Shown piece by piece: positions 47,529-58,200 of a stretch of 64,000 nt of DNA (position 1 is the stretch's first letter; each line of letters begins with the position of its first letter). The stretch comes from Acanthochromis polyacanthus (Eukaryota; Chordata; Actinopteri; Pomacentridae). Under the pieces are notes generated by a model. That model was not told the DNA's origin, ran no database searches, and was given only the letters and a program-made list of their open reading frames with translations. Location of the stretch: the NCBI RefSeq assembly GCF_021347895.1, contig NC_067122.1, positions 10,157,983 through 10,221,982 on the forward strand. Reading direction: 5' to 3'. Position numbers and translations under genes: made by a program.

Positions 47529-47699
47529 TTGGCTAAAAACAAACCTGTCAGAGGCGGGACATACTGTTGCATTGTCCAATCTGTGGCTCTTTCCTCCGAA
47601 CGGATTTACATGGAGCGGTCCCAGATTGATATTGTGAAGTACTATCAAGTACTACACAATTATTAATCTGGCTATTGCCAGGTTAAAAATATCAGGTTG

Positions 47700-47985
47700 C
47701 CTCTGGGTGTGATCTAGTTTAAGATATGACCTTATCAAATGAGGCTTTTGGGCCAATCAGGGTAAAGCCGATGTTGTAAATTGAATTACTGATTAATTCA
47801 ACTGGAGGAGTTTTTACATTACTAGGTGATGACTTTACTTATATGAAAATTTGTGATGACTACAATGAAATCCATTCATTGAGGAGAAGGTTAAACAGTC
47901 ATATGAGCATTTTTGAGCAACCCTGACCATGTGTCATATACGCAAAATGAGCTCTTGATCATTTCATCATTATTATACACAATTA
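47700..47985. other. Unique non-coding sequence
   Basis: Short spacer between the RecQ-bearing element and the next Tc1 remnant; nothing recognised. Confidence 0.5.
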
Positions 47986-47989
47986 TGTT

Positions 47990-48720
47990 CCAAACAGCAG
48001 AGAACCTTTGGCAACCTTTGCGCCACCCGTTGTCTTTTACAGCTTGCTTACAATGTTCGCCTACGGATCATTTTCAGCTCTAAGATATTTTTAGGCTGTG
48101 TCACATGCACAGCATGTTTAAGATCTACCCACAGGTTTTTCATGATGTTCAAGTCAGGGGGAAGCGATGGTGTGTGTTGTCAGCTTGCATTTCTTGAAGT
48201 AGTCCGTGGTGTTCTTCACATATGCTTCGGATCACTGACCTGTTTAAGATGCCAGCCTCAGTTTCTTGACTGATTACGATCCAGAAATTGCTGTCATCAA
48301 TTTAATCCAACCTATTTTTCCCTCTACCTTGTTTCCAGTGCAAGATGCTGTTTTCATTAAATGTTGCTCCTTTTTCTCTACACACCATTGTTGATTTTAA
48401 TAAAAGGTACATCCACAGCATCAGCTTCCAAACTCATCTTCATCCAGATGTTGATTTGCATACTTCAGAGATCAACATTTTTGATGAGATCACAAGTCAG
48501 GTGTCCTTCTGACGATTGCTCCACATAGTCTCGTTCCACTGTCATTTAGGTAAAAAGTGGAACCATGCATCACCACTCCTTTGTGCAGTTCCTTTGCAGT
48601 CCTGTGTGTGTTTTTCTTTCGACCCAGAAGACATGCAGGTTCATCATAAAGTTTTCTTGGTCGAGCAGATCCTGTGCTGACTTCTAAACCTTCCCTTTGC
48701 GGTCAATATTTAATGCCGTT
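47990..48720 (-). mobile_element. Degenerate Tc1-like transposon
   Basis: On the minus strand the order is RPRKLYDEPAC and then RTAKELHKGVV (the G-R-P-R linker and second HTH, about 48590-48670), a heavily mutated catalytic core, and SLPPDLNIMKNLWVDLK at about 48110-48160, matching the S-P-D-L-N-x-I-E-N-L-W motif near the C terminus. Stops and frameshifts occur throughout. A phrase GTGCCAAAATTTTGCATGTAA at 48961-48981 resembles a Tc1 terminal-repeat end and may mark the far edge at about 48990, but its partner was not found. Confidence 0.82.
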
Positions 48721-48999
48721 TTGTAGAGTAGAAACTTTAAGGTGAGAGTGCTTCGATATGGTTAAATAGCCTCCCCTCTATCTATTGGTCTTACAAGCCC
48801 CAGTGAGTAACGTAATTCAGAACAAGGTAATAATGTTTATACTGGTACCTAAAATTTTGCTTATGCCACATTTTCTTTTTACAATTTCATTGACATTTTT
48901 AAGTAATTATATTTGTGCCTTTTCACTTCAAAAATCAACAATATGTGATTTGTTTAGAGGTGCCAAAATTTTGCATGTAATTGTATTCAGTTGGATGAC

Positions 49000-51900
49000 A
49001 TTTCAATTCATTAATTAACTGTCCCATCTCTAACAAATCTTTTAAAACATAAGCATTATTAGAATCACGTTTTTAATGATAACATATCTGTCAGAGCACG
49101 CTGCAGGGGAGCTGTGTTTTCTCTTTTTGAGATGACCAACGACCTGTGCTGAATTAATGAAGAGAGGTTACAGGGAAACTCGGCACGCTAGCTGTCTGCA
49201 CCAGGGTGTAGCTCTGTTACATTTATCCCTGTCAGAACAGGTCGCTGTTTCGAGGCATGTATGAGAACAAGTGTGTCTAAACATCTGTAAATGCCAGACT
49301 GTGTTCCTCTGCAGTTGGTATGTATAGGGCCTCTTTGGCATTCGTGATGTTCTTTAGTCGTGTTACATTCCCAAACTGTGTGCAGAATTTATAATGTACT
49401 CTGCTGTAATGTGCCGTGTTTCATTGTTAGAGTACAATTGATGGTTACTCATACGAACACCAGGTAAGGCAAGTTTAATTTCCTTAAAAGAGAGCACATT
49501 TTGTTTCCTGTACATGCTTCCATTCACTGCTTTACACCAAGAACACAAAATAACGTCAGCATTCTTTATATACAACGCATTGTATATACTTGTGAGTAGG
49601 TTCCTTATCTGTCAGTCTCAGCTCATCCTCATTCAAAACACATTTTGGTGCATATAGGGACTGAGTGTTTCTTCCTAGTTGGAGCATAATGTGAGGCTTA
49701 CATGTACATCTCTTCTGGTAAACCTTTTCTCTGCATGTGTGCGATAATGAAAGGCAGGAACAGAACGAAGGACATACCATCTTTATACTGGTAATTAAAT
49801 CCTATTTCTAAAGCCTAACAACAGTATGCACAAAACTACTATATGACAATTTGTTCATGGATTAGAAGTGTTTTTAATATTGAGTGAGAAATAAGAATGC
49901 ACAACTGACCAATGGATGAGCTTTAGTTCTGTCTGGCTGACTGACTGGTAGATTCTGCAAAAGACTGCTGTCAGTTTCCAGTGTGCTCATGAGTGGCATT
50001 AAAATGAACTGTCATGGTATTTTATGTATAATTCCTGCCTTGCTAGTCAGCGGTAGAAATTAAAAAGAAAAACAGAAAACCTACGCAGTAAATGTCAGCG
50101 AACTTCACCAGCATTCGATTAGAGACCTGCATAAAGAAACGTTTACATTCTCATGACATGAGCAGATTACAAGCAGAAAACTAGGCTGGAAAATCCTGCA
50201 CCTTTATAAGTTAGCTCAGCATTAGTCAACTGCATGTGATGCCTTTTTCCATTCTGTCAAAGAGAAGGTGACCTTTCAGAAGGCAGATACTGAAAGACAG
50301 CCAACAAATGAAGATGCCCCACACAAAGGTCATGGTCTTCTTAAAAAAAGAACATCAGAGAAAAACATCTGACTGCAGTCATGAAGAAAGTGGTCGGAGA
50401 TGGAGTAAAAAAAATGTTTTTCTTCAGTAAATGCTGCACAAGCATTATGAGTATTATTTCAGGCTGAATGCCAGGCTGATGCCGACAAAAAAGAAATGGT
50501 GGTGACGCCGAAGTCTTTTTTTCTTTTCTTTTTTTGGCAGGAAGGGACTATGTGTCTGTGTTTGCATGTGTGTATGGATGTGCAATCTTGATGTAATTTG
50601 GTGTGACAAGTGACAATGATGCCTTACTACTCCAAGAACCCACAACAGTGTGTGAATTATACACTCTGGAATGGTTATAAGGGAATTTGTGGAAGAGTAG
50701 CGTCATGTGATTTTGCCCTTTTTTCCTTAAAATGACTTAAATAGATAGGTGGCTTGGGAAGCGTCGCGCTGTCTTTTAGTCAGAAGCTACTGTTATCCAA
50801 GACGCTGAGCTGTACGTTCTGCCTGGATCGGGGGGCCGAGGGCTCTCATGAGGAGCCATCATGTCTATCTGCTGAATTGGATAGACTGTGAGTGACAAGG
50901 GTGTATCTTCTTAGTGGAGACAGAAAGTGAAGGTCTTCACACCAAACTTAGCTTTCGACCGTGGGGGCCACAGAGAGCGGGGACTGTCATATTTGATTTA
51001 GATTTGCTTGACCCAGGTAGTGTTTGCTTTTGACATACTGCATGAATACAGCGAGGTAGCTCATATGAAGAGGAATATGCAATCATTCTGTACCAGTATC
51101 AATCTGTCAATATCACACTTGTTCGGAAAGAAAACCAGCCCATAACCGTGGCAAGAAGGGAAAACATATGCTGTGGGAATTGCAATTTTCTCACTAGCAT
51201 CTATCATGGTTATTTTTAAGGCAATAGAATTGTGTGTTATGTAAGAAAAAAGAGAGAGGCACAGACATTTGATTTAATCAGGTGTAATTAATTGTTTTTT
51301 CTTACAGATATTTACAAAAGCAAACAATGCTTTCTGGAAGAGAAACGGCTTCTATTCTGGCTCCTTTTTAACTAAGACTGTGCCCAAGTGCATTGTGAAT
51401 TTGTGCCAAGATCATCCTGTTCAGGTTTGCATTTCCACAGATTGGTAAGTGTTGTGTGCTCAGCATCTGCAGTAAGTGCTGAGGTTCTTTGCTGACCTTG
51501 GCCTAGTTTTGCATCAAATCCGTGGTCTCTCCTTGCACCTCACACAACATCAGACTGACCTCTTTCAGACTGCCAGTCCAATGAGGCCTCATTAAGATGG
51601 GTTGTGTGGAGAGGTTAGATACAAAACCACCACCTCTCCTTCCCATTGTCTGAACATCAAAACATTCCAGCTAAACAGAAGTCATATACCTTTACGTCCA
51701 ATGCAGATAGCTACTAAACAGACGTTATTCATATACTTTCACCCAAGATCTAAATTGTCCTATAGTGAAATGCTTTTATAATTAAGCATCATTCAAGATT
51801 ACAGTATAAGCTGAATGGTTCTGAGAATAAAAACATACAGCAATTAAAATAAGTTATACAGTAGAGCCTTATAGGCTTGTGTGCTGTAATGTTCTCATTT

Positions 51901-54335
51901 ACCCAGACAGATGTACTCTGTAAGCACTTCATTGATTTTTGAAATCAAAACAACAACCAAGCACCTACTTTCATCGCTCTAAAGAGAACCTGGATGTCCA
52001 AAACGATCATTCACAAGTTCAAAAACATCAGTAGGAACGGCTTGACATACAGCGTGCTATAAGATACTACAACTTTAATTTCATTTGAAGTACCCAACTT
52101 TGTCATTTAACTTTGCATGGAGCTAAATTAAGTTATTTCACACTGTGCTTAACCCGTCACCACAAAGCCTGTCTCCTAGGACTGTAGAGAGAACGAGCTC
52201 CGCCAGTAAATAATCAGCAGTTACACAACAACATGATGCAATACAGAACAAGCAACATAAAATGCACAACAGCTGAAATGATGAAGACCATTAGATGTGC
52301 CTTCAAACAGAGGTTGTCAAATTAAAACACAAAAACCTAAATCTGTCACCAAGCAACAGCGAAGACAAGTTTTAAAAAGGTGAAGAAAGGTATATAAAAA
52401 TGTAATTTAACTTTCAGAGTATTACAACTGCAAGTACAAGGTTAAATGCCCCAGATCACAAAATAACCATAATGTGGTATCTACAGAGATTTCATCAAGT
52501 TGTCAAAACATCAGTACTCAACATACTTTGTCAGGTTCTGGGATTTCTGACTTTCAAAGGCTCCATTTTTTTTAAAAAGTGCATGAAATTACAGTCAGTG
52601 GCACTTTCTGCTACCATTTCTGTACACACTGTGGGGACAGCTAGATCAGAATGTTTCTTTTGAATACCACTCAAAGTATTATTGAAAACAGAGACGTGTT
52701 TAAAATTCATATACGTAGCATAGAAGCCAAACTTGGTATTGGTAGTGAAACTTTACTGTATCAAAGGTGAGCAGTATAATCCCTGCTTTCATGTCCCATT
52801 TCCCAACTTTAGAAATAAGTTCATCTCATTGGAGCATGAGCACCAGTGATTGGCTGGATCATATGTTTGTTTGTTGTTTGCTTTGACCAGGGAGACACTC
52901 TTTGAGTACCTTTGATGTGAGGACTGTCTCTGATTTGAAATGGGAGCATAGGCACTGGTGAATGTCCCAGCTGACTTATCCCTACTTCAGTGTTATTGGA
53001 GGCTCATCCTATCAAACAGTGGGAAACAAAATCATAATTAAGGATATTTGTAGTGGGGATTCAACTTTCATTATAGCACAAGCCAGCATAAAGCCCTCAA
53101 GCTTGGTACATGTTCGGCCAACAATGTCATAAAGGACAATGTGGCTGCTGTAAGGTCCGCAGTGACAAGACCAAATGACTCTCTTGCCAGAGATAATCAG
53201 CTTTGTACGTCATGTTGACATGAACAGAGAGTTAAGGCATATTGCACTTTGATGCTGGCAACACTGGCACAAAGCTGATTTCAAAAAATGCAATATGAAA
53301 ACACAAAAGGAGACATTCCCACAGTGCCGAACTGGCATCTGCATTAAACAACAATCAGGGAGCGTAAAGCAGTTAGGAGTGGATGGTGTGTTAGGACTTA
53401 AATGAGCACGGGCACTTTATGTCCATTCTGCAAAGCTCCAGTATGATACTGAATCCATTCAAGGAGTCCTGCCTTCTGGCTCATTCCTCCAGGAAGGTAG
53501 ACAGACTGCTGGCATGGTTACCAAGAAATGAGAAGTGCTTATGCACTCCTCCACAACAGTCACCAAATGAACAGGAGCCAACGCTGAGAAGAGCCAGGGC
53601 CCAGGCACCAGTTGTTCTTAATATAAGCAATGTTTAACAAGAGGTATTTAGGGCATTTCTGCTTTATGGGAGTGGAAATACAGGGGATGGCATACAACAA
53701 GAAAGGGAAATCACATCTCTCAGAGCTTTTGAGTCTGATTTTTATCCACGTCTTCATGAGAACATTATGTAGTACACTCCCAAGCCTGCCGAGCCACAGG
53801 AGTCCCAGCAGGGTTTGAAGATTGTTTCGGTGGCAATGATAATGAAAAAGAAACCTTAACATCTTCAACAGTTTTTTTTTTTTAAGCAAAATGACAAAGC
53901 CACCTCACATAGCAGTAGTGGCTAATCTATTCCACCCACAGACTGGTGAGGGACGTATTATACAACCTCTAGTTGACGCTCTGGGTTCAAAGCAGTGTTT
54001 CAAAATTTGCCTGAACCACCCCTGACTGCATTACTTATTCTAGGGCTGTAAGTCAAACCAACATAACATGTATTAATATTGCATGTGCAAATATATATCT
54101 GCAGACTCACACATAAAGCATCAACCCAGCTGCAAAAGATCAACATCAGTTGAGGTGTCCAGTTTCATAATTTCTGCAGTCATAACAATTGAGGGGACAG
54201 GGCTGCAAAAGTAGAAAATGAGGAATAACAACTCACACTAGCAGGAATGTTTTTGTTTACCTCACACATAAATTGATCTTCTCTCCAGGGATGATGAATG
54301 AACTTCACAATGTGGGACAGTTCATAGAAACATTG
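49000..54335. other. Long unique non-coding stretch
   Basis: No gene or element identified. Blocks at 49080-49350 and 50740-51010 are repeat-free, with more GC than the surroundings, and could be conserved non-coding DNA. The 109-codon minus frame 53560-53889 and the plus frame 53419-53637 show no domain pattern. Poly-T at 53871-53883. Confidence 0.5.
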
Positions 54336-54634
54336 AGTATTCAGCGCCCTCCATAACTATTGGCACCCCTGGTTAAGATGTGTTCTTTAGCTTCTTATAA
54401 ATTCAGTTTTATTCTAAATAATATAGGACCACAATGAAAAAAAAGAGGAAAATCCAACTTTTAATTCAAATGCATTTATTCAGTGGGGAAAGAATCACAC
54501 ATTAAGAAATAATTCTTTTACATCAAATCCAACCCGGTCTCACGGGGATTCGTGAAACTGTCACGTAAGTTTTAGTTTCGGTTTCGTGCGCACCAACACG
54601 ATTTCGTCATGTTTTTCATGCCGCTCACCACGAA

Positions 54635-54810
54635 ATGTTTTTCGCTGTGGTAATCACATCTGAAAGTGGTTTATACCGGCGGATTCATGACGATCTAAGC
54701 TGTCCATCGGCGTATACTGCTTGTGTGATTGCGTTTGCGGCCGCCGGCCGCCGGACATTCTTGAAATTCCTATGCAAATTGGTAAGTGTACCACCGGCTT
54801 ATGGTTAGGT
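54635..54810 (+). pseudogene. Unnamed reading frame inside the foldback element
   Basis: From ATG 54635: M-F-F-AVVITSESGLYRRIHDD, then an Ala-rich part and FLKFLCKLVSV. TAG ends it near 54804, about 56 codons in all. The middle codons run into AAATTGGTAAGTG, a perfect splice-donor sequence (GTAAGT, 54782-54787). A paralogous frame at 32412-32687 has the same start architecture and is longer. Either this is the first exon of a gene captured by the element or it is the remains of the element's own protein. No family is recognised. Confidence 0.4.
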
Positions 54811-54851
54811 TATGGTTATGGTTATGGTTATGGTTAGGGTTATGTTTAGGA
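54799..54851. repeat. TTATGG/TTAGGG-like tandem array
   Basis: About eight short units of TTATGG, with TTAGG and TTAGGG variants, lie in the centre of the foldback element. It resembles degenerate telomere-type repeats, but here it is clearly part of the transposon. Confidence 0.8.
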
Positions 54852-55294
54852 ACGATGTCATGCAAAATATAGCGTTGGATTCGCCGCGGTTTTACATTAA
54901 AAATATAATATACACATTCTTTTGAAATACGTTCTGAGTGGCACGAAAAGTCCGCCGTTTAAAATACATTGGTGCGCATTTCGTGGTGAGTGGCACGAAA
55001 AACATGATGAAATCGTGTTGGTGCGCACGAAACCGAAACTAAAACTTACGTGACAGTTTCACGAATCCTCGTGAGATCGGGCTGTCAAATCATGTGTGCC
55101 ACAATTACTAGCAACCCTGATGTTAATACTTTGTACAACCCCCTTTTGCCAACAAAACAGCACCTAAGCTTCTCTTATAATACATTTTTCTACAATTTTC
55201 AGCATGAGAGTTTGCTTCTGCAATAAAAACTGAATTTATTTTAAGGCTTTTAACACATCTTAACCAGGGGTGCCAATAATTATGGAGGGCGCTG

Positions 55295-58200
55295 TATGTA
55301 TGTTTTGTATGAGTCGAGACCAAGTGAAGTCACAGTAGAGACTCTTCAAAGTTGACAAAACCTAGAGATCACTTTTAAATCTAGCATAGGCCTCTTTACA
55401 TAATAATGAGAGAACCCCCATTATGAAATCCATAATTTAAAACAAATTCTTAACAACATTTCACAGATAGCTGAAAACCCCACCTCTCCTCCACACTTCA
55501 CACGGCAAAAACAGAAGGGCGCAGCAATGTCTGATAGGCAGCATTTAATTCCAATCCATTATTAAGAGCAGGTATGTATATGATTCTGCAGCACAGCAGC
55601 CCGCACTTTGTATTCAAAAGCGCTTTCTGGCCCCATGCAGTTGTATTACTTTCAGTTACAGCTCATGAATAACATCAAACAGACCATGAAGTGCATAGAA
55701 ATAGAAAATGTGATAACTACGAGGGTGTATCCAGCCACTGTTTGAAGTACCTTTGAGCCTCCGGATCTTAAAATGTGGGTACAAGGAAATACCTTTTGCT
55801 GTAGTGCTGTAGCTAAAAATCGCAGGGTAAATTGGTTGATGAGAAGATTATGGACATATTATGAGCAAAAAAATAGCCAAAGGCATATTAGTAATAAAAT
55901 CAGGGACTGCGGCTTTCTTATGTTGACTTCAAACCAATGCATATTTAAAACCCACAACAGCTCGCCTTCTGCCTCTTGCAGAGACCTTGTAAGTGAAATG
56001 TTATAATCAATGTATATCATTATCTATCTACACTGCTAACATGAACTATATGCTTCTAAGTGTGATTTGTAATTCTTATATTTGGAGCAGATTATCTGTT
56101 GTACACCTACCACTGAAGCGAGCCAAAATGATTGTAGAAATGCAAATTGGTGTTTTCTAAAGACCATACTCTGCATTTCAGCAAAGGAGCCATCAAGCTC
56201 ATCCCCGAACACAAAGCGAAAGGCTTGCTCATCAGATTCTTTGAGCTCTGTGAGGTTAAAATTGTTACATATTCAAGGATAACAAGGCACTTAGCTGTCT
56301 GGTCTTACCAACTATTCTCTGTCAAACATGGATTGGGAAAGCTTAATGAAAGAAATGAATGACGACTTTGACATATCACTTTGAATTCATGATTGTATAT
56401 ATATATTTATATGTAAAATGTTTTTTTGACCTTGTAGAACACTGTTTATTTGTTTCTTAATTCATTCAGAAAATCTCGTCTCACACATGCTCATTATAGC
56501 AACTACAGCAGCAATTCAGTAGTTAATCCACCCACTTTCCCCTTAGGGGAGTGCAACCTACGCTACCTACACATGAACCAATTAAAAAGCTTGTAGACAA
56601 CACAGGAAAACCGCAAATAAGCACATGTAAGGCATTACCTGCTGATTTTTGTTTTTTCCCCTTCTTTTATGCCATTTGGGTTCTTGCCATTTCAACTACT
56701 AATGATTTGAGTCATTGCAATGTAGTGACAGTTCATCCTGTTTCTTATAATGTTGACAAGCACAGTGGATTTTTCTAAATCTTTCACCTCTTAATACATA
56801 TTAGATTTAGTTAAAAGCAAAAGTAAAACCATGCTATTCCTCTTTGGCTGTTCTAGATGTTTTTCATCTTTTTATATACATTTCTACAATATCCAGCCTG
56901 ACATATATGATATCTGGAATCTCTGAAAAAGGTTTGGGTGCATAGGAGGACGTTGTAATTTCCAGTCCAGCAGTAGACAAATTATAGTAATTTTATTTGA
57001 TTAGACTTCAAAACATTAAAGCAAGTAGGTTTACATTTAACAATATGTACTGCTGAATGTAACTCTTGCATTAGCTCAGATGTGGTCCTTGGTATTAAAC
57101 AACACATGACCAAAGTTCCATAACATTTGACAGTGAAGTTGATTTTGACTCTGCATGCTTGTAGGTGGATGAAAGTGTGTGTACTTTTTGTTCAGTTCAT
57201 TAATGTAATGGAAAATTACTTCTTACCCTCCTTGTTTAACACCTGCTCTCTCAGAGCAGTTGGAGAGCACAGACTGTGAGCAACTCAGAATGTTTTTTTC
57301 CATCACTTCAGTAAATATTTAAGCTATTAAAAATGAGATCCGAATGTAATTATCTATTATTTATTATAATTCAGCTTTTATGTTTATCTCTGCAGTGCCA
57401 AGACTGAACTTGATGTCGACTGAAGTCCTATCAGTCTTGCGGGTCTTCACTCTTACAGTGTTAGCTCTGATCCAAACAAAGGCAGCCTTTGACTAATCAC
57501 GACACCCGCCACTAATACAGATCAAATAGGGGCTGAAGGTGAACCTTATTCATATGCAATTTTTCTTCACTTCACAGAGTGGCGAGGCACACTCTGTATT
57601 CAACAAACTCTGACACATTTAATATGAAGCGCTTTCACAGCCACTTTTTCTTATTGACCGCTCTCCAACTTGGCAGGCATGCAGTTATTAAGCCATAATA
57701 AATAACAGCAGGCATCTCCTGCAGGCTGTCCTTACTGCCACTGGTGATGAGAATGCATTGGAAATGAGAATGCATGTGGGAAATAATGCAACATTACACA
57801 TAAAGAAAGCCTTCATATTGTTGCCTTTTCTTTTTTGGCAGATATGGATGTTCCCATAAGGCACCAAATCAAACAGAAGACACTTAGGTAAAGATACAGT
57901 GCGTCAAATCTACAAATACAATCCCGCACAGGTATGATTTTAACCGTATAAGACCACTATGACAAATGAGCCTAGATGATAGCAGGGAGTTTGTGCATGA
58001 CAATTGATCATCCCATGGAGCTTTGCTGAACCCGCACAAAAACTGTGATCTATTGGCCCAAGTGGTGTGAGGAGAGCAGTTTGAGGCCTAATTGGTTATC
58101 TAAATCTTCATTATTCACTTGTTTAGCCGACAGCGCTTTATGGCAACACTTGATCCTGTTTGTTCGATCAAATGCATGGACACAAAGAGCAAGATGGTTG

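Larger units (their letters stand above)
47120..47685 (+). mobile_element. Non-autonomous DNA element carrying a RecQ helicase start
   Basis: The element is 566 bp with perfect 6-bp outer inverted repeats (TAACCT/AGGTTA) and weaker similarity further in (TAACCTTGCC against TAACCTGGCA). It holds, in order, a GC-rich promoter-like region (47190-47300), the first 66 codons of a RecQ-like helicase (47328-47528), a GC-richer tail, and a 28-bp near-perfect palindrome (47632-47659, arms TTGTG-x-AGTACT). GC content and CpG are well above the AT-rich neighbours. It is either an internally deleted copy of a larger transposon that encodes a RecQ-type helicase, or a small element that picked up part of a host gene. 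Multicopy RecQ-like genes are known in fish genomes. Confidence 0.7.
47111..47694. repeat. 9-bp target-site duplication flanking the RecQ-bearing element
   Basis: AAAATATCA occurs at 47111-47119 and again at 47686-47694, exactly at the borders of the 566-bp element, whose ends read TAACCT and AGGTTA. An exact 9-bp match at both predicted edges is strong evidence of transposition. Nine bases is the size made by Mutator-type (MULE) transposases, but this alone does not fix the superfamily. Confidence 0.8.
54530..55084. mobile_element. Foldback DNA element with about 115-bp inverted repeats, nested in the Tc1 MITE
   Basis: The element is 555 bp. The left arm (54530 to about 54637) and the inverted right arm (about 54965-55084) agree over roughly 110-115 bp at about 90%: CAACCCGGTCTCACGGGGAT against CAGCCCGATCTCACGAGGAT, both followed by TCGTGAAACTGTCACGTAAG and then the same GTGCGCACCAACACG block. 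The arms frame a GC-rich centre with a small reading frame and a TTATGG array. A 7-bp target duplication is exact. No transposase is present. The superfamily is uncertain. Confidence 0.85.
54523..55091. repeat. 7-bp target-site duplication of the foldback element
   Basis: TCAAATC at 54523-54529 and 55085-55091 directly flanks the inner element. Removing the element and one copy restores ACATCAAATCATGTGTGCCA, the expected continuous sequence of the outer MITE, which confirms the junctions. Confidence 0.85.
54342..55294. mobile_element. Tc1-type MITE (outer element), interrupted
   Basis: The left end reads CAGCGCCCTCCATAACTATT and continues GGCACCCCTGGTTAAGATGT. The reverse complement of the right end reads CAGCGCCCTCCATAATTATT and continues GGCACCCCTGGTTAAGATGT, so terminal inverted repeats are near-identical for over 40 bp. 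TA follows the right end as expected for Tc1/mariner; the left neighbour is TT, probably a mutated TA. Interior words (TTTGTACAACCCCCTTTTGC, AACAAAACAGCACC) are those of a fish Tc1 family, but no transposase remains. Without the insertion at 54530-55084 and its duplicated 7 bp the element is 391 bp. Confidence 0.85.

Noticed and set aside
53560..53889. 109-codon minus-strand frame
   Set aside because: Starts in a poly-Lys run from a poly-T tract; no domain.
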